NCBI GenBank assembly: GCA_016716635.1
Contig: JADJVZ010000011.1
Span: forward strand, 992,001-1,056,000
Direction of reading: 5' to 3'
DNA length: 64,000 bases
From: Micropruina sp.
Lineage (GTDB): Bacteria > Actinomycetota > Actinomycetes > Propionibacteriales > Propionibacteriaceae
In this document: positions 17,130 to 28,563 of the stretch, in pieces
Layout of the letters: every line of letters starts with the position of its first letter
Position numbering within the stretch: the stretch's first letter is position 1
The notes under the pieces: generated by a model
What the model was told of the DNA's origin: nothing
Databases searched by the model: none
What the model saw: only the letters and a program-made list of their open reading frames with translations
Program-made: the position numbers and the translations under genes

Positions 17130-18047
17130 TCAGGCGGCCCCGTCAGCGCAAACTCGGGCTGCCAGCGCAGTCGGCATGAGCCAGACGTCCAGGTATTGAA
17201 CCGTCAGGTGCCCAAGCCGGATGTCGTCGAGCCACCGCGCAAGGCCGAGCAACGAAGTGCCTGCTGCTGGGCCGGCCGGCATCGAAAACATGCGCCGACC
17301 GAGGTTGTCGTAAACCACCATGTCCAGGCCGGACGACCCCACCAGCTCGCACAACCGCGCGATATCGCTTCGATCGCCGAGCGTCCCCGGAGGGTCGAAC
17401 TCGAACCAGAGAACCTCGCAGTTTGCTCTGATCACGTCCCAGTGTTCCACCAGAATGTGAATGTCGAAGCCGTCGATGTCCGTCTTCCAGAGCACCCGTG
17501 GATACTCATCCGCACCCTCCAGGAGCTCAGTCGGCGTCAACCAATCCGTCCCGTCGGGCGCGTCGCCCCCCTCGGTGACGTCGCCATAGAAACCAGCCGT
17601 TGTGCCAGTCTCGACGAACTTTCGGTGCTTGCCCACCGGACCAACAAAACGTTCGATCACCGTCGCCCGCTCACCGAACCGTGCCACGTTGCGTCGGCAG
17701 TATCCGGCGTAGCGCGCGCTGCCTTCGACGCACCGAACATCGACGTTGTCGGCCGAGGCAAGGGCCAAAACCGCGGTGTCACCCACGTTGGCACCCAGGT
17801 CGATCATCAGCAGTTTGTCGACATCGCGGGCCAATTCGCCCACGATTCTTCCGGCGTACTCGTCGTAGGTGGGGTCCCGGCGTTGGTAGTAAGGCAGCTT
17901 ATGGTCGGGCGGTAGGACCACCGAAACGCCACCGATGGTGTAGTCCTGATCGCGCCCACGAAGTGTTCTCACGCGCCTTTCGAGGGGTTCTGAGGCATAC
18001 CCCCACAGGCGTCTCGCGTAGCGCCTCTTCGATAGTGACCACCGCAT
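17130..18047 (-). CDS. FkbM-family SAM-dependent methyltransferase
   Basis: A 305-residue protein with SAM motif I LLMIDLGANVGDTAV (79-93) and an acidic end of the next strand, RCVEGS (105-110), typical of FkbM methyltransferases. The spacing to VLWKTDIDGFDIHIL also fits that family. Many FkbM enzymes methylate sugars or polyketide hydroxyls; the substrate here is unknown and no biosynthetic partners lie nearby. The gene is wedged between coaBC and metK, interrupting an otherwise conserved block. It uses codons such as GTT CAA (Val-Gln) that are rare in neighbours, suggesting later acquisition. Confidence 0.75.
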   Translation of the reverse strand: MRWSLSKRRYARRLWGYASEPLERRVRTLRGRDQDYTIGGVSVVLPPDHKLPYYQRRDPTYDEYAGRIVGELARDVDKLLMIDLGANVGDTAVLALASADNVDVRCVEGSARYAGYCRRNVARFGERATVIERFVGPVGKHRKFVETGTTAGFYGDVTEGGDAPDGTDWLTPTELLEGADEYPRVLWKTDIDGFDIHILVEHWDVIRANCEVLWFEFDPPGTLGDRSDIARLCELVGSSGLDMVVYDNLGRRMFSMPAGPAAGTSLLGLARWLDDIRLGHLTVQYLDVWLMPTALAARVCADGAA

Positions 18048-18134
18048 GCGGGGACGCTAGCACGATCGAGATTCCGGACCCTACCCCTGTCAGGCACTTG
18101 CCCTCGAGGCATCGGCCGGACGACCGAAACAGTG

Positions 18135-19349
18135 TCAGGGGGTGATGGCGATGATCGCGTCCCAGACCCGATGGGCGACCACGTTCTTATCCGCCGACGC
18201 CATCGCCACGACTCCCGTCGCGTCGAGAATCATCACCGTGTTAGTGGTTTGGCCAAACACGGCGCCCCCACTCACGTCGTTGCAGACGAGCAGGTCGCAG
18301 CCCTTGCGCGCCAATTTGGCACGACCGAGCCGCAGCAACTCGTCCGCGCTGCCAGCCGTCTCTGCGGCGAAGCCGACGATGACCTGCGGGCGCGTTCGGT
18401 GAGACGACAGTGTTCTCAACACGTCAACCGTCTGGACCAGTTCCAGCGTCAGTCCTGCGGATCCGTCTTTCTTGATCTTCGATGCGGCGGGCGAAGCCGT
18501 GGAGAAATCCGCGACCGCAGCCGCCATGACGATCACGTCCGCGAATGGCGCCTCCTGCGACATCGCGGCAGCCAACTCAGCCGTGGAACCGACCTGGAGG
18601 ACTGACACGCCGGCGGGCACCGGTACGTCGAGATGCGCCGCCACGAGGGTCACCGAGGCACCGCGCAGTGCCGCTGCGCGCGCCAAGGCCACGCCCTGGC
18701 GTCCCGACGATGCGTTGCCCAAGAATCGGACGGCGTCGAGCGCTTCGCGGGTCCCTCCGGCGCTGATCAGCACCCGTTGCCCCGCCAGATCGCGGCGTCG
18801 GATGGCCTCCACCGTTGCCGAATCGCCCAGCAGCGATAGCGCCACCTGCTCGATATCGGCCGGTTCGGGCAAACGTCCCGGCCCGGAGTCGGCGCCGGTA
18901 AGTCGCCCGCTGGCGGGGTCATGCACGATGACCCCGCGTTCGCGCAGGGTGGCAACGTTGGCCACCGTCGCCGGATGGAGCCACATTTCGGTGTGCATCG
19001 CGGGCGCGAACAGCACTGGCGCACGGGTCGTGAGCAGCACGTTGGTGAGCAGATCATCGGCCCGACCGGACGCCGCCCGCGCGATCAGGTCTGCCGTGGC
19101 GGGGGCGACGAGCACCAGGTCGGCCTCTTGGCCAAGGCGCACGTGGGCGACCTCGTGGGCATCCGAAAAGACGTCCGTGCGGACGGCATGACCGGACAGC
19201 GCCTCCCAGGTCACCCGGCCCACGAACTCGAGGGCGCTGGCGGTCGGCACCACAGTGACGTCGTGCCCGGCCTCCCGGAGGCGTCGCACGAGTTCGCACG
19301 CCTTATAGGCGGCAATGCCACCAGCGACGCCGAGGACAACCCGGCTCAT
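18135..19349 (-). CDS. coaBC: Bifunctional CoaBC (4'-phosphopantothenoylcysteine synthetase/decarboxylase)
   Basis: A 404-residue protein for two steps of coenzyme A synthesis. The N-terminal flavoprotein decarboxylase (CoaC) has GVAGGIAAYKACELVRRL, the active-site His region (AHVRLGQEADLVLVAPATA) and VLFAPAMHTEMW, with Asn of the usual PAMN replaced by His. The C-terminal CoaB half begins near VLISAGGTREALDAVRFLGNASSG and has the KIKKDG segment. The ATG at 19349 is five bases after the rpoZ stop, so the two are translationally close. The PAMH variant is the only unusual point seen. Confidence 0.94.
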   Translation of the reverse strand: MSRVVLGVAGGIAAYKACELVRRLREAGHDVTVVPTASALEFVGRVTWEALSGHAVRTDVFSDAHEVAHVRLGQEADLVLVAPATADLIARAASGRADDLLTNVLLTTRAPVLFAPAMHTEMWLHPATVANVATLRERGVIVHDPASGRLTGADSGPGRLPEPADIEQVALSLLGDSATVEAIRRRDLAGQRVLISAGGTREALDAVRFLGNASSGRQGVALARAAALRGASVTLVAAHLDVPVPAGVSVLQVGSTAELAAAMSQEAPFADVIVMAAAVADFSTASPAASKIKKDGSAGLTLELVQTVDVLRTLSSHRTRPQVIVGFAAETAGSADELLRLGRAKLARKGCDLLVCNDVSGGAVFGQTTNTVMILDATGVVAMASADKNVVAHRVWDAIIAITP

Positions 19350-19354
19350 CGGGT

Positions 19355-19693
19355 TCAGCTCAGGTCGGGAGAGAGGAAGGGGTCGAGGTCGAAGTCGGGA
19401 TCGGCCGCCGCCTCGGCGCGGGCGGCAGCCTCGGCCTCGGGGTCGATAGCGATGCACTCGAGTTGGCCCGCGTTGATCTCGCGGAGCGCGATCGTGAGGG
19501 GCTTCTCCTGGACGCCGGTGTCGACCAGCGGACCGACGTTCTCGAGCAGGCCCTCGCCGAGTTGGCTGTAGTAAGCGTTGATCTGACGCGCGCGACGGGC
19601 GGCGAACAGCACCAAGCGGTACTTGGAGTCCACCTTTTCGAGCAGCTCGTCGATCGGCGGATTGGTGATGCCCTCGGGGACGTTCGTGGTCAA
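19355..19693 (-). CDS. rpoZ: RNA polymerase omega subunit
   Basis: A 112-residue protein with the omega core GITNPPIDELLEKVDSKYRLVLFAARRARQINAYYSQL, the region that wraps the C-terminus of the beta' subunit. The end is acidic (AEAAADPDFDLDPFLSPDLS), as in other actinobacterial omegas. It assists RNA polymerase assembly. It sits between gmk and coaBC, the usual location, and is followed five bases later by the coaBC start. Confidence 0.95.
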   Translation of the reverse strand: MTTNVPEGITNPPIDELLEKVDSKYRLVLFAARRARQINAYYSQLGEGLLENVGPLVDTGVQEKPLTIALREINAGQLECIAIDPEAEAAARAEAAADPDFDLDPFLSPDLS

Positions 19694-19741
19694 GTTTCGC
19701 CTTTTCGGTTCAAGTTTCGGCGCACATCACGCGCGCCAGGA

Positions 19742-20290
19742 TCACAGGCCCATGAAGTGTAACAAATCCGAGACGGCAAGACCCAAATCATCGTTGACGA
19801 TGAGGTGCTCAAACTCTCCCTTGGCCGCCATCTCCGCCTCCGCGGTCTTCAACCGAACGGCCACTTGGGCCTCGGTTTCGGTGCCGCGCTTGGCCAGCCG
19901 TGCCCGCAGTTCGGCCATCGAGGGGGGTTCGATGAAGATGAAACGCGCCTCGGGCATCGTCTGCCGGACCTGGCGGGCACCCTGTACATCGATCTCGAGA
20001 ATCACCTTGCGTCCCGCGGCCACCGCTCGACGGACGGGCTCGGCGGGCGTGCCGTAGCGAGTGGTGTGAACGGCGGCCCATTCCAGCAGGCCGTCGGTGC
20101 CGACGAGTTCGTCGAACTCCGCCTCGGTGACGAACAGGTAGTCCACGCCGTCTACTTCGGTCGGACGTGGAGCTCGGGTGGTGGCCGAGACCGACACCCA
20201 CACCTCGGGGTGCGCCGCAGCAACAGCTCGGACTATCGTCCCTTTGCCTACCGCCGTGGGGCCGCAGATGACGGTGACGTCACCTGTCAC
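19742..20290 (-). CDS. gmk: Guanylate kinase
   Basis: A 182-residue enzyme phosphorylating GMP to GDP. It has the P-loop VICGPTAVGKGTIV (8-21), GMP-binding SATTRAPRPTEVDGVDYLF, and ILEIDVQGARQVRQ. The P-loop reads GPTAVGKGT where many family members have GPSGVGKGT; the change is conservative. The GTG start at 20290 lies 11 bp inside the end of mihF, indicating translational coupling. GDP feeds the GTP and (p)ppGpp pools that relA acts on. Confidence 0.95.
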   Translation of the reverse strand: MTGDVTVICGPTAVGKGTIVRAVAAAHPEVWVSVSATTRAPRPTEVDGVDYLFVTEAEFDELVGTDGLLEWAAVHTTRYGTPAEPVRRAVAAGRKVILEIDVQGARQVRQTMPEARFIFIEPPSMAELRARLAKRGTETEAQVAVRLKTAEAEMAAKGEFEHLIVNDDLGLAVSDLLHFMGL

Positions 20291-20597
20291 GGAACTCCGC
20301 CTTGAGGCCGGCCACCTGATGGCGCCCCAGCCCCCGGATCCGACGATTAGCAGCGATGTCGAACCGCTCCATGACGGCCGCTGCGCGCTTGTCCCCGACG
20401 CGGGGCAGCGCTTTCAGCAAATCCACTACTTTGACGTGCGCCAACACCTCGTCCTCGGCGGCGACGTCGAGGGCTTGGACGAGGGACAGTTCGCCGGTGC
20501 GAACCTTCGTCTTGAACTCGGCACGGGCACGACGCGCCTGCGTTGCGGCACCTCGTGCCGCCTGCAATTGCTCGCTCGTAAGCTGAGGTATGGACAC
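20280..20597 (-). CDS. mihF: Actinobacterial integration host factor mIHF
   Basis: A 105-residue basic nucleoid-associated protein. It has a long N-terminal helix (LTSEQLQAARGAATQARRARAEFKTKV) and an H2TH-like DNA-binding segment (VVDLLKALPRVGDKRAAAVMERF, then RRIRGLGRHQVAGL). This is unrelated to the alpha/beta IHF of proteobacteria and is specific to actinobacteria. The GTG at 20597 has a GGGAG ribosome-binding site and gives the usual family length; the open frame continues upstream without support. Placement between pyrF and gmk is typical. Confidence 0.94.
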   Translation of the reverse strand: MSIPQLTSEQLQAARGAATQARRARAEFKTKVRTGELSLVQALDVAAEDEVLAHVKVVDLLKALPRVGDKRAAAVMERFDIAANRRIRGLGRHQVAGLKAEFRDR

Positions 20598-20685
20598 TGG
20601 AACTCCCGACCCTGAGACGTCCTTTTTCAGCTTCAAGATAGCGAGTTAGCCAGACAACCGAAAGGCCTAGCCGGGGTGCAGTTGG

Positions 20686-21489
20686 TTAGCCCGCGAGCAG
20701 TCCTTGCACCTTGGCCCGCATCGCATCGGCTCCAGGGCCAGCTTGGATCACTCCGCGACCCACCACAGGCAGCACGCGACGGACGGCATCGCCGAATAGA
20801 TCCGGGAGGTCTTCGATCCGTCCGCCCTGGACGCCGATGCCCGGAACCAGGATGGAACCGTTGAAGCTGGAGACATCGCAGCCAAGCGAAGAGTGGGTCC
20901 CGCCCACGACAAGGCCGATGGCGTGCTGGCGTCCGAGGTGGTTGGCCTCGGTCGCCGCATCGATGATTTCCTGCACGACGGAACCCTCACGCCCTAGCGC
21001 CAGCTGCACTTGGCCACCCTCGGGGTTGGACGTCCGCGCCAAGACGTACACGCCCCGTCCGTAGCGGTGCGCCCGCTCAAAGGCGGGGTTCAGCGAGCCG
21101 AAGCCCAGGTAAGGAGAAACCGTGATGGCGTCGGCGGCCAGGGGCGCGCCGTCGGCAAGGTAGGCGTCGGCATAGGCGTCCATGGTGGAGCCGATGTCGC
21201 CGCGCTTCACGTCGAGAATCGACAAGGCGCCCGCCTCGCGGATGTCGGCGAGGACACGCTCGAGCACGGCGACACCCGCCGAACCATAGGACTCGAAGAA
21301 CGCCGATTGCGGCTTAAAGACCGCGACCTGTTGGCCCAACGCCTCGACCAGTCCCCGGGCGCACTTCTCCATGCCAGCGACGGTGACAGGAAGGTCCCAC
21401 GCCTTCAGCAGCGCCGCGTGGGGATCGATCCCCACGCAGAGGGCGCCGCGCGCCGTGGTGACGTCTTTTAGCCGCTGCCAGTAGGTCAT
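20686..21489 (-). CDS. pyrF: Orotidine 5'-phosphate decarboxylase (type 2)
   Basis: A 267-residue enzyme completing UMP synthesis. It has the catalytic DVKRGDIGSTMDAYADAYL segment (Asp-Lys-Asp triad) and CVGIDPHAALLKAWDLP at the start, both typical of the long PyrF subfamily found in mycobacteria and relatives. The ATG overlaps the pyrD stop as ATGA, so it is cotranslated with the pyrimidine genes upstream. Confidence 0.95.
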   Translation of the reverse strand: MTYWQRLKDVTTARGALCVGIDPHAALLKAWDLPVTVAGMEKCARGLVEALGQQVAVFKPQSAFFESYGSAGVAVLERVLADIREAGALSILDVKRGDIGSTMDAYADAYLADGAPLAADAITVSPYLGFGSLNPAFERAHRYGRGVYVLARTSNPEGGQVQLALGREGSVVQEIIDAATEANHLGRQHAIGLVVGGTHSSLGCDVSSFNGSILVPGIGVQGGRIEDLPDLFGDAVRRVLPVVGRGVIQAGPGADAMRAKVQGLLAG

Positions 21490-22567
21490 GCGTCGCTCCT
21501 TGTCAGGCGGTGGATGTCGGCCACAAGGGCCGGTCCGGCGTAGATGAAACCAGTGTAAAGCTGGACGAGGGACGCCCCGGCGTCGAGCATCCGCATCGCG
21601 TCCTCACCGACCATGATGCCGCCCGCGGCCATGACCGGAAGGGTGGCGTGCGCCGTGACGTAGGAGACCACGTCGAGGGCGCGCGCGGTCAATGGCTGCC
21701 CCGAGAGGCCGCCAGTTTGGCGGGCTTGGGGCTGGTCGGCCGGGGCCAGCCCCTCGCGTCCGAGCGTGGTGTTGGTGGCGATGATCCCCGTCACGCCGGC
21801 GGCGCTGGCCGTGGCCAGCACCTCGTCCAGTTGCCCGTCGCTGAGGTCGGGGGCGATCTTCACCCACACGGGCACCGGCCGCTGGGCATCCAGGCGCCGA
21901 GCCTCGCCGACGAGCGCGCCGAGCAGGTCGCGCAGCGCTCCCCCGTCCTGCAGGGAGCGCAACCCCGGGGTGTTCGGGGAAGAGACGTTGATCGCCACGT
22001 AGTCGGCGTGCGGGGCGACCGCGCGCAGCGAGGTCAGGTAGTCAGGAACCGCATCTTCGACGGGCACCACCTTGGTCTTGCCGATCGAAATACCGAGCGG
22101 GATGCCCGCGCGCCGATTGCCGCGCTGGATTCCGGCCGCCGCCAGGGTGGTCGCCAACGCATGCGCCCCGCGATTGTTGAACCCCATGCGGTTGATCAGG
22201 GCACGACTCTCGGACAGGCGAAATACCCGTGGCTTCGGGTTGCCCGGCTGGGGCTGGGCGGTGACCGTCCCCAGCTCGGCGAAGGAGAACCCGAGGCGGG
22301 CCCAGGCCAGCGCGGCGATGCCGTCTTTGTCCATGCCCGCAGCCAGGCCGACCCGGCCCGGGAACGTGACACCGCCCACGGTGACGGGGGCGCCGGACGA
22401 GCGCGCGAGCAACCCCAAGACGCGAGGCGCCACCGGATTGCGTGAGGCAGCGGCCAAGCTGGCGATCATGGCCTCGTGAATCTTCTCCGGATCGCCCCGG
22501 TACGACCGGAAGAGCGCGGGTCGGACCAACGACCCGTAGCCCAGGCGCAACACCGACGCCGGCAGGC

Positions 22568-22571
<4 letters not shown>
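21486..22571 (-). CDS. pyrD: Dihydroorotate dehydrogenase (quinone), class 2
   Basis: A 361-residue flavoenzyme oxidising dihydroorotate. Class 2 features are an N-terminal helical extension (LVRPALFRSYRGDPEKIHEAM) for membrane and quinone contact, then GGVTFPGRVGLAAGMDKDG, GFNNRGAHALA, the catalytic-Ser segment INVSSPNTPGLR, and the FMN-phosphate loop VMAAGGIMVGEDAMRML. The GTG at 22571 overlaps the carB stop as GTGA, and the gene's stop overlaps pyrF. The longer frame to 22742 would run deep into carB and is not used. Confidence 0.95.
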
Positions 22572-25893
<3,322 letters not shown>

Positions 25894-25894
<1 letters not shown>

Positions 25895-27057
25895 CAGAGG
25901 GCCCCCTGCTTTTCGTCGGTCGCGGCGTCGAGCATCTCGACGAATCGGTCGAACAAGTACGCCGAATCGTGCGGACCGGCAGCCGCCTCGGGGTGATATT
26001 GGACGCTGAACGCGCGTAGTCGTCCGTCCTTGCCCCGCAGTTCGAGGCCCTCGATGACGTCGTCGTTGAGGCAGACATGGCTGACCGTGACGTCGCCCCA
26101 GCGGGTGTCGACCGTTTCGTCCCGCGGGGCGTCGACGGCGAAGCCGTGGTTATGGGCCGTGATTTCGACCTTGCGGGTGGTCAGGTCCATGACCGGCTGG
26201 TTGATGCCGCGGTGGCCGTACTTGAGTTTGTAGGTGCCGAAGCCCAGCGCGCGTCCAAAGATCTGGTTGCCGAAGCAGATGCCGAAGTAGGGAAGGCCGG
26301 CGTCCAACACATCGCGCAGAAGCGCCACCTCGGTGTCAGCGGTCGACGGGTCGCCCGGACCGTTGGAGAAGAACACCCCGTCGGCGCCGATCTTCTGGAT
26401 GTCAGCGAGGGTGGTGCTGGCGGGCAGCACGTGAACTTCGAGGCCACGCTCGGCCATGCGCTTGGGGGTCATGTCCTTGATGCCGAGGTCGATCGCGGCC
26501 ACGACGTGGCGCGGCTTTCCCTCGGGACGGACGATGTTCTCGGCCCCGATCGTGACGTCGGCCACCAGGTTGGCGCCGGCCATTTCGGGCTGCTCCAGCA
26601 CTTTGGCGAGCAGGTTGGTCGGATCGAGCTCGGTCGTGGAGATGCCGACGCGCATGGCGCCACGCTCGCGCAGGTGGCGCGTCAGGGCGCGGGTGTCGAG
26701 CTCGGCGATGCCGACGATCCCCTGGGCCTTCAGTTCAGAGTCGAGCGACCGGTTCGAGCGCCAGTTCGAGCGCACCCGCGACAGGTCCCGGACGACGTAG
26801 CCCGCGACCCAGATCTTGCCGGATTCGTCGTCCTCGTCGTTCCAGCCCGTGTTGCCGATCTGCGGTGCGGTGGCGACCACGACCTGGCGGTGATAGCTCG
26901 GATCGGTGAGGGTCTCTTGATACCCCGACATTCCGGTCGAAAAGACCGCTTCTCCGAAGGTTTCGCCCTGGGCGCCGAAGGACAGCCCGCGAAACGTGCG
27001 TCCATCCTCCAGAACCAACAAGGCAGGGACCCGGTCGTACGTCGTGGCGTCGGTCAT
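25894..27057 (-). CDS. carA: Carbamoyl-phosphate synthase small (glutaminase) subunit
   Basis: A 387-residue glutamine amidotransferase subunit. The N-terminal half has the CarA-specific ALLVLEDGRTFRGLSFGA, and EAVFSTGMSGYQETLTDPSY. The class I glutaminase half has PYFGICFGNQIFGRALG with the nucleophilic Cys, and SVQYHPEAAAGP with the His-Glu pair. The nucleophile region reads GICFGNQ, where many family members have GICLGHQ. It is first in the carA-carB-pyrD-pyrF run. In related genomes pyrR, pyrB and pyrC lie directly upstream; here a repeat-rich gap is found instead. Confidence 0.96.
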
Positions 27058-27113
27058 CAGGCGTCCTCACTGAGCACAGGTAGTTACGGGGCTCAGGCAA
27101 GAACCATACCAGC

Positions 27114-27128
27114 GGACGCCGGGCGTCC
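27114..27128. promoter_or_regulatory. Palindrome upstream of carA, possible operator
   Basis: GGACGCCGGGCGTCC is a perfect palindrome with a single central base, 57 bp upstream of the carA start. On the minus strand an extended -10-like TGGTATGGT (revcomp of about 27103-27111) follows directly. A regulator binding here could control pyrimidine genes. No convincing -35 was seen, and GGACG is frequent in this genome, so this may be chance. Confidence 0.3.
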
Positions 27129-27325
27129 TGATATCGGCTCCGTTGGCGCGCCAGGGATCCAGATGTGGGATGGACGTTTCACCAGGTGACACCGCTCGGC
27201 CACGGGCCTGGTGCAACGTTCGGCGTCCCCCACTCGTTACCCTCGACGCTTGCCCGGCCTCTGATCGACTCCCACGCCCGCGAACCGCCGAGGCGACGGG
27301 GCCTCAGGCGTGCGTCCAGACAAGG

Positions 27326-27441
27326 TGGCTTCGGGGTGCCCCGCTGCCTATTGTTCGACGCCGTTCCCGGCCGTCAAGGGCGCCTGCGGCGTCGCTGCGT
27401 GATGGCCTCCGGCCACCCTTGACCGCCAGGACCCCGGCATC
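27326..27441 (+). repeat. About 115-bp repeat, copy 1 (inverted partner at 28153-28274)
   Basis: This stretch matches the reverse complement of 28153-28274 at roughly 80% by eye. Long shared words are ATTGTTCG, CCGGCCGTCA, GTCGCTGCG and CCACCCTTGACC. Both copies contain an internal GGCCGTCA...CCCTTGACC hairpin. The two lie in opposite orientation about 0.7 kb apart. Confidence 0.7.
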
Positions 27442-27663
27442 GGGTGTTGGCCGCTAAGGGTTCACCGCCTCCCTGTGGACCGCCCGGGGTGTGACCGAAG
27501 CAGGCCCTTCGGTAGCAGCCATGGAGCTGACATCCACGGCCACCCCTAGGGGCATGGTTCGGTCAGGTCCACGAGGCCACAACGCCAACATCAGCCCCTT
27601 GCAGTCACGCCGCCGACTCATCCGCGATACAACCTCACCCAAACCATCTTGAATACCGCAGCT

Positions 27664-27686
27664 GAGGCCGCCCACGAAAAGGCCTC
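27664..27686. repeat. Hairpin with CCACGAAAA loop (family D, copy 1)
   Basis: Perfect 6-bp stem GAGGCC/GGCCTC around an 11-base loop GCCCACGAAAA, followed on the plus strand by ATTTT. The hairpin at 28419-28441 has a different stem but almost the same loop, so the stems differ by paired changes. The trailing T-run makes this copy a possible plus-strand terminator. Confidence 0.55.
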
Positions 27687-27846
27687 ATTTTCGAGCGTCG
27701 CCGACAAGAGCAAGGACCGAACTCAGCATGAGTGGGGTGAGCCAACCCCCGCGGCCATCCCCTGCCACCCATCCGACCCCTGTCGGCGGTGCGCGAATTG
27801 TGAGCGGTCCATCCATCCCACCGGTGCGCTCACGTCCGCCGATCTG

Positions 27847-27925
27847 GCGTCTACCCTGCCCTTCACGCACCCTCCCTACCGTTGCAACGGCAGGGCAGGT
27901 GCGTTGGCGGCAGGGTAGATGCGAT
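27847..27925. repeat. 79-bp nested palindrome (family C, copy 1)
   Basis: Outer arms CTACCCTGCC and GGCAGGGTAG enclose an inner palindrome centred on CCGTTGCAACGG. A second element of exactly the same length at 43011-43089 shares the design and most bases. This copy is less perfect in its left half. It lies in the gene-free island. Confidence 0.8.
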
Positions 27926-28041
27926 GGGGCGGCCGACCATGGGGCAAACCCGGAACGGATGGGACGAAAGTGACCGGGAGGCCGTAGGTGGCCGCTGGAA
28001 GGGCCGACTCCCTCGATCTTGTGAGCTCTTTCCTGATGTTC

Positions 28042-28100
28042 ACATCCCCGTGAGGGCGGCTCGCGGACGTGGGCTCCGCGATGGACCCTCTCGGGGATGT
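28042..28100. repeat. Imperfect palindrome, 26-bp arms
   Basis: Arms at 28042-28067 and 28075-28100 pair at 21 of 26 positions; the outer nine bases (ACATCCCCG) and an inner TCGCGGA are perfect. The centre is seven bases. No second copy was noticed in this window. Confidence 0.65.
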
Positions 28101-28152
28101 TTACCTACGCACTCAGCACGCCCACAGGCAGGGGGGAACCAATAGCTGCCTT

Positions 28153-28274
28153 CAATGACGCCGGGGACCCGGAGGTCAAGGGTGGGCGAAGCCCATCGCG
28201 CAGCGACACCGAAGGCCGCCGTGACGGCCGGAAACGGCGCCGAACAATCAGCAGCGGGCCCCCCGAAACCCGCC
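28153..28274 (-). repeat. About 115-bp repeat, copy 2 (inverted)
   Basis: The reverse complement matches 27326-27441 at about 80%. Together the copies bracket roughly 0.7 kb containing a family C palindrome and two hairpins. It ends 8 bp before the family B element at 28282. Confidence 0.7.
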
Positions 28275-28281
28275 TCTCTCT

Positions 28282-28353
28282 GCACTCTGCTGGCGTTGAG
28301 CGTCTCAACTGGCGCAATATCGACAGCAAAGACGCCGAACGCCAGTGGAGTGC
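28282..28353. repeat. 72-bp palindromic element (family B, copy 2)
   Basis: It has the same length and layout as 10586-10657, with arms pairing at about 20 of 25 positions and a centre containing ACTGGCGCAATATCGAC. The central ACTGGCGnAATATCGAC is the best-conserved part after the stem core GCTGGCGTT. A further ACGCCAGCAAAG unit follows at about 28359. Confidence 0.8.
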
Positions 28354-28418
28354 GGCAAACGCCAGCAAAGAAGCAGCAGGGGTTGCATTTGAGGGGGGCT
28401 GTTTCGGTCACGCTCAGT

Positions 28419-28441
28419 GCTGCCCACCACGAAAAGGCAGC
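28419..28441. repeat. Hairpin with CCACGAAAA loop (family D, copy 2)
   Basis: Perfect 6-bp stem GCTGCC/GGCAGC around the loop CACCACGAAAA. It differs from copy 1 at 27664 mainly in paired stem positions. No T-run follows. Confidence 0.5.
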
Positions 28442-28503
28442 TCCCGCTTCGCGCATGCCCCTGACATGGAGGCTCTCGCTCGCCTGTCCTGCCGAAGACA
28501 CGG

Positions 28504-28552
28504 AAAGAGTGTGAGTTGAGCGCCCACGGTGGACGCTCAACTCACACTCTTT
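28504..28552. repeat. Long perfect palindrome after the ECF partner gene (family A, copy 2)
   Basis: Perfect 19-bp arms (28504-28522 and 28534-28552) surround an 11-bp centre CCCACGGTGGA that can extend the stem. It begins 11 bp past the stop of the membrane protein gene at 28564. It shares the GTGTGAGTT/AACTCACAC core with 6092-6149, which also sits just after a stop codon. Confidence 0.8.
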
Positions 28553-28563
28553 GGCGGGGAGGA

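Larger units (their letters stand above)
27129..28563. other. Gene-free, repeat-rich island between carA and the ECF locus
   Basis: About 1.4 kb without a convincing gene. Several short open frames exist on both strands, but none has a ribosome-binding site, conserved motif or a believable composition. The stretch carries at least seven palindromic or inverted elements (listed separately), two of which have relatives elsewhere in this window. About 27450-27660 holds sequence I cannot assign and could include transposon relics. In related genomes pyrR-pyrB-pyrC would be expected about here. Confidence 0.7.

Noticed and set aside
27454..27675. 73-codon minus-strand frame in the repeat island
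   Set aside because: No ribosome-binding site or recognisable motif; considered as a transposase relic but unsupported.
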